Program-made: the position numbers and the translations under genes
Notes under the pieces: model-generated
Database searches by the model: none
Told to the model about the DNA's origin: nothing
What the model saw: only the letters and a program-made list of their open reading frames with translations
Shown: positions 46,992-54,007 of the stretch, in pieces
Position numbering within the stretch: position 1 is the stretch's first letter
Layout of the letters: every line of letters starts with the position of its first letter
NCBI RefSeq assembly: GCF_010672085.1
Contig: NZ_JAAHHT010000035.1
Coordinates: 1-64,000 of the forward strand
Length of the DNA stretch: 64,000 nt
DNA from: Okeania sp. SIO3I5
GTDB taxonomy: Bacteria; Cyanobacteriota; Cyanobacteriia; Cyanobacteriales; Microcoleaceae
Reading direction: 5' to 3'

Positions 46992-47521
46992 TTTTGCTTC
47001 ATTATATTACTTCAAATTTATAGGTTAGACCCCTCGTAAAACTAAAGTTAGATTTCTCAAGATTTTGATCTGAATTGTTACGATACTTTACATTAAGATA
47101 TTCATCAAAATTATAGTTTTTGTTGAATTTTATACTGAATAGGACTTGCTGAATAAATATGGAATCCTGATGTATCATTAGTTTAAATGGTGCTAAACCT
47201 GGAAAAAAAATGTAGTGCGTCAAGGAAGTGTAGGAAGTATGGGAAGTTTGGGTAGGGAGACGCTCGAAAGTAGGAGGAATAATTGTACCTGTATCTTTCT
47301 GGGAAGATTTTTTGAGCAAACTCTAGTTAGGTTTGCTCAAAAAAGCAGAATGTAGGGAGGGTGAGAAGGGTTTGGATATCAAATTTTGTCTGCTCAAAAT
47401 CCTCAATTTTTGAGCTTTTTGGACTCAAAAGCTGACATTTTTTTGACCGAAAAAGGCTAAAACTTTTACCTGTAAATGCTTTGATAATTTATCATTAAAC
47501 CCTAATTATTGAACATAAAAA
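46992..47521. other. Intergenic region with element C5 before the globin gene
   Basis: A degenerate family C copy spans about 47325-47508 (TTAGGTTTGCTCAAAAAAG ... CATTAAACCCTAATTA), ending 13 bp before the globin ATG. Another possible degraded copy (AGGACTTGCTGAA ... TTGAGCAAACTCTA) covers 47143-47326. A minus-strand open frame here (47002-47319) is not protein-like. Confidence 0.6.
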
Positions 47522-49426
47522 ATGCGGTCAAAAATTCAAACTATAGAACAAAGTTTTGAGCAAATTAAACCCCATGGGAAGGAATTTGCAGCAAGTTTCT
47601 ATGAAAATCTATTTGCAGCATATCCAGAACTCAAACCACTGTTTGCTAATACTGATATAGAGAAGCAAGAGAAAAAGTTGCTTAATGCTCTAATTTTAGT
47701 AGTGGAAAATCTCCGACATCCAGAAGCATTAAAAGAAGTTGTGCAAGCATTGGGAGCGCGACATGTCAATTATGGAGTTCTAAAGCAACATTATCCTATG
47801 ATAGGTATAGCACTACTGGAGACCTTAAAGCAGTATCTTCAAGAAAATTGGAATCCTGAAGTAAAAGTAGCTTGGGTATCTGCTTATCGTGGAATTGCAA
47901 AACTGATGTTGAAAGGTGCAAATTCTCTATCTCAGGTGGAGACAGATGTAGAAATAGAGATACAAGAAAATATGGAGATGACACTTCCTAATATTGAGTC
48001 ATCTATTGAAGGAATAACGGAAACAAAAACAGAAACTCCAACTCCTTCACTTTCAACATCTAAAATTAATCTAGAGAAAGCACCAGTTCCAAAACCAAGT
48101 TCTCAATTACAGGTAGAAGTGATTGAAAATAGTTTTGAAAAAATTAAACCTCATGGGGAAGAATTTGCAGCAAGTTTCTATGAAAATCTATTTGCAGCAT
48201 ATCCAGAAGCAAAACCATTATTTGCTAATACTGATATAGAAAATCAACAGAAAAAATTGCTCAATTCCTTAGTGTTGGTAGTGGAAAGTTTACGCAACCC
48301 AGAAGCATTAGCGGAAGTATTACGAAACCTTGGTGCCCGTCATGTTAATTATGGTACTTTGAAACAACATTATCCTTTAGTAGGAAAAACATTACTGAAA
48401 ACTTTAAAGCAATATCTTCAGGAAGATTGGACTCTAGAAGTTAGTAACGCTTGGGTATATGCAATTGGTCAGATTACAAGATTTATGTTTGAAGGTGCAG
48501 GTTATATAGATACAAATAAACCTTCAATTCAACAGACAGAAACAACAGCTACAAAACCTACTTCTGAACCACAAGAAAAATCTCTATCAAACCAGACTAC
48601 TCAACAAAAAGTTAGACCAAAAGTTAACCAAACAAAAAAACAGTCTGATCGGCAATATTCTCCTGAAGCAGCAACACTAAAAACACAAAAATTGATAGAG
48701 CAAATTATTAATGTTTTCTGGGAATTACCAAAATTGTCAGTAGTAATTATCGCAGTCATTATTACAGTTATACTGGTTAATATCGTAGGTGAAGATTCTT
48801 TTTTGGCTAAGACATTGGATTCTGCTGACGTTATTAGTGTTATTGTAGCTGTAGTTTTATTTGTTAAAGAAGCTCCTGACCGAAAAAAAGAATTTCATTA
48901 CCAAGCTTGGAGTATAATAGATGCAGCTAAAGGTGTCAAAGATAGTCAGGCTAGATTTATGGCAATTCAAGACTTAAATAAAGACGGTATTTCTTTGAGA
49001 AGTTTACAAGTATCAGGAGCATATTTAGCAAATATTGATTTAAAAAATGCCAATCTCAATGAGGCAAATTTAAGCGAAGTAAACCTAGAAAATGCTAATC
49101 TCAAAAAAGCCAATTTAAGCTATGCAAATTTAAGTTCCGCTAAACTATCTACCAGTAATTTAACTGAAGCAAATCTGAGTTTTACTAATTTGAAAAATGC
49201 CAATATTAGTAATAGTAAATTAAACTACTCTAATCTAGTTTGTGCCGACTTGAGCAATACAAATTTAAGTGGTGCTAATTTGACTGGAGCAAGTTTAAGT
49301 GGTGCTAATCTAACAGAAACTTATTTAGTTGGTGCTAATCTTAAAGATGCTAAAGTAAGTATTTATGAACTTTCTAATGCTTATTTAAAAGATGCAATTA
49401 TGCCAGATGGTTCTAAACATAAGTAG
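47522..49426 (+). CDS. Double globin - transmembrane - pentapeptide repeat fusion protein
   Basis: 634 residues. Two globin domains, about 1-135 and 195-330, are very similar to each other. Each keeps the flavohemoglobin-type heme pocket: Tyr B10 (Y27, Y220), Gln E7 (Q49, Q242) and proximal His F8 in GARHVNYG (H81, H274). A polar linker follows (135-195 and 335-395), then two hydrophobic helices (about 403-423 and 435-450), a short helical segment, and ~25 pentapeptide repeats (about 488-620, ANLxx). There is no reductase domain. It is likely a membrane protein with two oxygen- or NO-binding hemes on one side. A sensing role is inferred. The stop codon TAG is the first three bases of element C6. 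C5 lies 13 bp before the ATG, and no clear ribosome binding site is seen. Confidence 0.88.
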   Translation: MRSKIQTIEQSFEQIKPHGKEFAASFYENLFAAYPELKPLFANTDIEKQEKKLLNALILVVENLRHPEALKEVVQALGARHVNYGVLKQHYPMIGIALLETLKQYLQENWNPEVKVAWVSAYRGIAKLMLKGANSLSQVETDVEIEIQENMEMTLPNIESSIEGITETKTETPTPSLSTSKINLEKAPVPKPSSQLQVEVIENSFEKIKPHGEEFAASFYENLFAAYPEAKPLFANTDIENQQKKLLNSLVLVVESLRNPEALAEVLRNLGARHVNYGTLKQHYPLVGKTLLKTLKQYLQEDWTLEVSNAWVYAIGQITRFMFEGAGYIDTNKPSIQQTETTATKPTSEPQEKSLSNQTTQQKVRPKVNQTKKQSDRQYSPEAATLKTQKLIEQIINVFWELPKLSVVIIAVIITVILVNIVGEDSFLAKTLDSADVISVIVAVVLFVKEAPDRKKEFHYQAWSIIDAAKGVKDSQARFMAIQDLNKDGISLRSLQVSGAYLANIDLKNANLNEANLSEVNLENANLKKANLSYANLSSAKLSTSNLTEANLSFTNLKNANISNSKLNYSNLVCADLSNTNLSGANLTGASLSGANLTETYLVGANLKDAKVSIYELSNAYLKDAIMPDGSKHK

Positions 49427-49773
49427 GGTTTGCTGAAAAAGTATGCATGGGTGAGGGTAGGAGTCAGGAGACAGGAGACTCGAGACTGGAGGAGTAAGGA
49501 ATTTAGAGGAGACAGAAGGAAGAATTTACAGCAGTTTTCATTTCAGTAAACCACAGCAGGGACGTTCCATGGAACGTCCCTACGGGGTTTTGGTTCTGAC
49601 GATGTGGTTCATCAATCTGAAAAGCGCTGTAATTCGTAATTTTTCGGTTCTTGTCAACCCAAAATCCTAACTTTATGCAGCTCTAAGGAGCAAAAACCTT
49701 GTACTTTTTCAAGACCATTACCGACTAAAACCTTTAGGAGTTAATGCTTTAAAATTTAATCAGCAAACCCTAA
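49424..49773. mobile_element. Miniature element family C (copy C6), interrupted by element B2
   Basis: It opens TAGGGTTTGCTGAAAAAGT at the stop codon of the globin gene and closes TCAGCAAACCCTA. Without the B2 insert it matches C1 nearly base for base. Confidence 0.85.
49529..49629. mobile_element. Miniature element family B (copy B2) with TA target duplication
   Basis: 101 bp. Ends CAGCAGTTTTCA and TGAAAAGCGCTG (10 of 12 inverted). TA flanks both sides (49527-49528 and 49630-49631). The empty site is visible in C1 as GAATTTAATTCG. A perfect 22-bp palindrome lies at 49559-49580. TA duplication suggests mobilisation by an IS630/Tc1-mariner-type transposase. The rest of the gap, 49774-50041, holds no recognised feature. 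Confidence 0.85.
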
Positions 49774-50041
49774 GTAAATTTAAGGTAAGCATTCAGCTAT
49801 TAGGCGTCAAATCTCAGCAAAAGGAGAGAGTTTAAATGGAATATAGACTTTAAAGACAGCTTTTGTAGTTAAGATTTAATTCTAATTCAATTAGTAAAAC
49901 TTTTATCTAAAACTAAAAGCAATAGCTGATAACTGATGGCTGAATCCTTACAATTTAAGACTAGAGAAATTTGTACAATGCCACAAAAATGCTAAAATTC
50001 TACCATCCTAAAATCAATTAATAACAAAAGGTAGAGAATTT

Positions 50042-50359
50042 ATGGAATCACACAAATACTTATTAGCAAAAAATATGGCATTTCTCATGTTAGTTTCTCC
50101 AGATACTAACTTAGCAAAATTATTAAAATTTTGTTTGGCAACAAAAGTTACTGGAGAAAATCCTGGTCAAATAGCAGAAGAAATGGCTCGAAAACTCATG
50201 GAAAAACCATCTAATTTTGCTTATTGGACACAAGATGTTATGAGAATTGACGATGAATATACCACTGAAGAATGGGAAGTTGTAGGTCATATGGAATTAA
50301 CAAATATTGAGGAATTTATGAATCAGTTGTGGCAAGAGCTAGAAAGTTTGAATTTGTAG
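50042..50359 (+). CDS. Hypothetical small protein
   Basis: 105 residues. A possible ribosome binding site AAAGGTAGAG precedes the ATG. The sequence is mixed helical and soluble, with conserved-looking HKYLLAKNMAFLMLVSPDTNLAKLLKF and a Trp-rich acidic second half (FAYWTQDVMRIDDEYTTEEWEVV). No signal or membrane segment. I do not recognise it. Confidence 0.6.
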   Translation: MESHKYLLAKNMAFLMLVSPDTNLAKLLKFCLATKVTGENPGQIAEEMARKLMEKPSNFAYWTQDVMRIDDEYTTEEWEVVGHMELTNIEEFMNQLWQELESLNL

Positions 50360-50418
50360 ATCAAACTTTCAAAAGAGGGAGTAGAGAGTAGGGAGTAGGG
50401 AGCAGGGGGAAACTTGTT

Positions 50419-50967
50419 TTAAGGAATGACTTTTTCTGGCGCACAACCTATCAAATTAGTAATTAAACATACAGTTGGACCTATGCTTGTACCACGCAGG
50501 TTAACTCCTTCTAAATTCGCTCCACTGAGATTAGCTAGAGTGATATTTGTTTCCATTAATTTAGCTTTAGTAAGGTTAGCATTAGAAAAATCTGCATCCT
50601 TCAAATTTGCTTGATGCATATTAGCATTGAAAAGATCGGACTCACTAAAATCAGCATTTTCTAAGTTAGCTCTAAACCAATATGATTGACGTAAATTTGC
50701 ATTAGATAAATTAGCTCCACTAGCAAGAGATTCAATCAAATTTGCTTCAAATAGATTAGCATTTTCTAAATTTGCTTCTGTAAGATAAGCTCTAGATAAA
50801 TTGGCATGAGCTAAGTAAGCATCTGTTAAATTTGCACCTCGAAGAACTGCATCATTCATTTTTGCTCTATAAAGATTAGCATTAGAAAGATTAGCATTAG
50901 AAAGAATAGTTACTGCTAGGTTAGCGCCAGACAAATTTGCTCCTTCAAGGTTAGCACCTTCTAAATC
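50419..50967 (-). CDS. Exon 2 of intron-split pentapeptide repeat protein
   Basis: 183 codons including the stop. From 50967 the frame reads DLEGANLEGANLSGANLAV and continues as pentapeptide repeats to about residue 150 of the exon, ending GTSIGPTVCLITNLIGCAPEKVIP. It continues exactly in phase from exon 1 (53489-53656) across the group II intron, giving a 238-residue exported protein. The fold would be a right-handed quadrilateral beta helix. The role is unknown. Confidence 0.88.
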   Translation of the reverse strand, partial: DLEGANLEGANLSGANLAVTILSNANLSNANLYRAKMNDAVLRGANLTDAYLAHANLSRAYLTEANLENANLFEANLIESLASGANLSNANLRQSYWFRANLENADFSESDLFNANMHQANLKDADFSNANLTKAKLMETNITLANLSGANLEGVNLRGTSIGPTVCLITNLIGCAPEKVIP

Positions 50968-53488
50968 GTTAAACTAAGCCAGGTAAGTTACCCTACCCGA
51001 CTCGTCTTCAGAACCGGACGTGAGACTTTCACCTCATCACGGCTCCTCTCCTAGACGTCCTTTGTCATAGGTACATCCTGCTTTAGAGTTAGCATATCGT
51101 CAATCCATATATAATTTTCAGGTAAATCCTGGGGTTTAAATTTTGGATATGTTTTTTTGTCTGAAGCGGTTTTACTGTCGTGGCAATGTCGGTGCAACAG
51201 TTGTTTATTCTTATAAGTGTTGTCACCACCTTTAGACCTTGGTTTTATATGGTCAACTTCCATAAGGTCAGTCGGCCTGAAGTAATGTCCGCAATACGCG
51301 CATTTACCTTCTTGCTGCTTTAACAACGTTGTGACTTCTTTCCTTACGCCTGGATATTTGCCGATTCTGTTACTCCAATAAGTCCAGTTGCCGTCATAAG
51401 GTGATGCAGTACCTTTTACTTTGATGTGTCTTATAATTGATACATCTGAGTGTTGGTTTAGTATGTATTCGCCATCGTTTAATACCCAATTTCGGGTTCC
51501 TTTTACGTTGGGGAAATACTTTTTCTTTACCCATTGAGCTGACTTATTTGGATGCCTTCTGCTTGCCCACCTCCATAGTCTTTTCCATAGGAGGTGATCC
51601 AATTCATTGAATACTTCCTTGCTGACTACAGTGGAAAAGTAATTAGCCCATCCTCTAATTATCGGATTTAACTTAGCTATTAAAGCATTAGCAGGAGCGT
51701 TTTTGTGAGAATCACATATATCCGCCAATTTCCGATAGTGAGTTTTTATACTATTAGAGGACGGTTTAATCAGCGTCTTAAATCCTTGTTTGGTTGTCTT
51801 GACTTTCCATTGCCTAATCGTAAAACCTAAGAAATCAAGTCCGGGTTTGTTTCCTTCATATTCTTCCAAAGTATGGGCAATTTTGGTTTTTTCTGGTTTT
51901 AGTTCTAATCCTACCTGATTTAACCATTCCTGTATTACGGTTTTTGCTTGTAATACTACTTTGATGTCTTTATGTAGGATTAAAAAGTCATCAGCATAGC
52001 GTATTAATGATAATGCCTTTTTGTTTGCGCTTTTAGTACCTGGTAGGCTTTCAGCGAATTTGTTAAGACATTCTTCCATTCCGTGTAAGGCGATGTTTGC
52101 TAGTAGAGGTGATATTACCCCGGACTGTGGTGTACCTTCCACAGTTTTTGAGAATTGTTTATTGTCAAATACCCCAGACTTTAGCCATTTCTTAATTAAT
52201 CGTCTATAGGGAGTTTGACCTACTTTTCTCAACAGTGCATCATGGTTAATTCGGTCAAAACATTTGGATATGTCAGCATCTAACACATATTTAGGTTTAT
52301 GGTTGATGCTGCTAAAGATGGCACTAATAGCATCATGCGTTGACCGTCCTGGTCTAAAACCATAACTATTAGGTTCAAAACGTGCCTCCCACTCTGGTTC
52401 CATACCCAACTTAACCAAGGCTTGTAACGCTCTATCGTACATTGTGGGGATTCCAAGAGGTCTCTTTTCATCCCTCCCTGGTTTAGGTATCCAGACTCTA
52501 CGGGTAGGGCTTGCTTTGAGGTATCGCGTGTTTAATAAATCAACCAAGTTAAGTCTCTGCATTGGAGGTAGGTTTTTAACACCATCTATCCCGGCAGTTT
52601 TCTTACCCTGGTTATCCTGAGTTACGCGCCTAACAGCTAGCAACCTAGCGTAATAACTTTTGGTCAGAAGTCTTTGGTATTTACGCATCTTGCGGATTTC
52701 GCCACGGCTGGATGCTCTGTAAATTAATTTTTGCAACTTAAATACATTCTTCTCAACCCGTCTCCAATTCATATCTCTCCATTTGAGGTTAGGATTGATA
52801 CTAACTTGATTCGGTATATCGTCTGTATCCCATGCCACGCTTAAAAATGGTTTAGGATTTCCTAAACGTCTTTTTAGTGTTTTAGCCTTATTCATCGCTA
52901 ATTATTACCTTACATTACGTCTAACAGTGGGTACGTCTGCATAATTATGCTTCTTACCCAATCCTACTCTCTCTAAGACCTACGTCCAAAGCGTAGATTG
53001 GCCTTGAATGGCTTCCTAAGATTTCGACCTATATTCTTAGGTGTCCTAGAGAGGTTTCCTCGTTCCCTTATTCCTTTATTACGGCTGATTTAGTGAGGTA
53101 AAGTCTCCCGGAGGGTTCGGTATGGTTGCTGATAATTTCAGAGCTAGCAATTATCCAAAGACCCCCTGACTTTTGTCCTACATTCCATAGCTACCTTTGG
53201 AATGGTTCTTGATAACGAGAGTTTTATTACCTTCCTGTTCGTCCACTTGTCAGCCTTTGCTCGCGGTATCGTTCCTCGGTAACTGGTCCGCATCCCGCTT
53301 TTAAGCCAGCTTCGGAGATTGATGTTCAGTCTCTACTCCGTGGCCTATGCTTTCTACCTAACAACAAGGCGGAGGAATTTCACCTCGAAGGATATAAGAG
53401 TTATTCACAAGTCGAGGTTGTCCTCATGTATTGACTTGGAACGGCCATTTATGTCTAGTTTCCTAGTTTAGTGGCCAACGAGTCGCAC
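50968..53488 (-). mobile_element. Group II intron (2521 bp) inserted in a pentapeptide gene
   Basis: The 5' end on the minus strand is GTGCGACTCG at 53488, matching the GUGYG consensus. The 3' end is ...TTTAAC at 50968 (AY). Domain V is recognisable at 51011-51045 (GAGCCG ... GAAA ... CGGTTC), and domain VI lies at about 50970-51008. Domains I-III occupy 52896-53488, where no gene is seen. The maturase is in domain IV. Removing exactly this segment joins ...ANLIGA to DLEGANL in frame, which strongly supports the borders. Confidence 0.92.
51051..52895 (-). CDS. ltrA: Group II intron-encoded reverse transcriptase/maturase with HNH domain
   Basis: 614 residues. Reverse transcriptase blocks: GIPTMYDRALQAL, PNSYGFRPGRSTHDAI, YVLDADISKCFDRI, GTPQSGVISPLLANI and the active site YADD at 300-303. 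A maturase X domain follows (about 385-470, NPIIRGWANYFS). The C-terminal HNH nuclease has CAYCGH from 532, VDHIKPRSKGGDN and HRHCHD. All parts look intact, so splicing and retrohoming are plausible. The N-terminal leader (DDIPNQVSINPNLKWRDMNW) is typical of cyanobacterial intron proteins. Confidence 0.95.
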   Translation of the reverse strand: MNKAKTLKRRLGNPKPFLSVAWDTDDIPNQVSINPNLKWRDMNWRRVEKNVFKLQKLIYRASSRGEIRKMRKYQRLLTKSYYARLLAVRRVTQDNQGKKTAGIDGVKNLPPMQRLNLVDLLNTRYLKASPTRRVWIPKPGRDEKRPLGIPTMYDRALQALVKLGMEPEWEARFEPNSYGFRPGRSTHDAISAIFSSINHKPKYVLDADISKCFDRINHDALLRKVGQTPYRRLIKKWLKSGVFDNKQFSKTVEGTPQSGVISPLLANIALHGMEECLNKFAESLPGTKSANKKALSLIRYADDFLILHKDIKVVLQAKTVIQEWLNQVGLELKPEKTKIAHTLEEYEGNKPGLDFLGFTIRQWKVKTTKQGFKTLIKPSSNSIKTHYRKLADICDSHKNAPANALIAKLNPIIRGWANYFSTVVSKEVFNELDHLLWKRLWRWASRRHPNKSAQWVKKKYFPNVKGTRNWVLNDGEYILNQHSDVSIIRHIKVKGTASPYDGNWTYWSNRIGKYPGVRKEVTTLLKQQEGKCAYCGHYFRPTDLMEVDHIKPRSKGGDNTYKNKQLLHRHCHDSKTASDKKTYPKFKPQDLPENYIWIDDMLTLKQDVPMTKDV

Positions 53489-53656
53489 AGCTCCAATCAA
53501 GTTAGCATTAGATAGGTTAGCTTTTCTCAAGTCACATCCTGAACACTCATTAGTTTCTAATAGTCTTCTAATATCTCGTGGATTAGCTGCTTTGGCTGAA
53601 TTAATGGAGCTAAGTTGAGATAAAATAATGATAATTGCCAATATTGTTAGTTTCAT
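53489..53656 (-). CDS. Exon 1 of intron-split pentapeptide repeat protein
   Basis: 56 codons: signal peptide MKLTILAIIIILSQLSSINS with cleavage after AKA, then NPRDIRRLLETNECSGCDLRKANLSNANLIGA. The NxCxGCDL motif before the first pentapeptides is common in exported cyanobacterial pentapeptide proteins. Without splicing the frame runs six codons into the intron (VRLVGH) and stops, so unspliced RNA gives a 62-residue peptide. Confidence 0.88.
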
Positions 53657-54007
53657 CTTTTTTGGTATTTGAGATAATTTAGTTATTAGTTATCAGTCAA
53701 TAGACATCTCCTTGAAAATAGGGAATAGGGAATAGGCAATGGGCAATAGGGAGAAGTAATTCATACATTTATGGATAAGAATTGATTTTATTTTTTATTT
53801 TTAGAGATGTCTAATGTAAAAATAATACTGAACCTTAATTATTACTTAATAAATGAAGTCTTGAGTAAGGTTCAGAGCTGTTTTATTCTAGTAAGTAGTT
53901 TCTCCCCACACCTCCCACACCTCCCACACTCCCCACACTTCCCACACTCCCCCCACTCCCCACACTCCCCACACCTCCCACTCCCCCACTCCCCTACTCC
54001 CTACTTT
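53657..54007. other. Intergenic region with heptamers and a C-rich tract
   Basis: GGGAATA-type heptamers (53718-53750) and a 100-bp pyrimidine tract of CCCACACCT/CCCCACACT units (53904-54003). No gene is seen. Confidence 0.65.

Noticed and set aside
47002-47319. 105-codon minus-strand open frame
   Set aside because: It overlaps degraded C-type repeats and has a composition unlike a protein.
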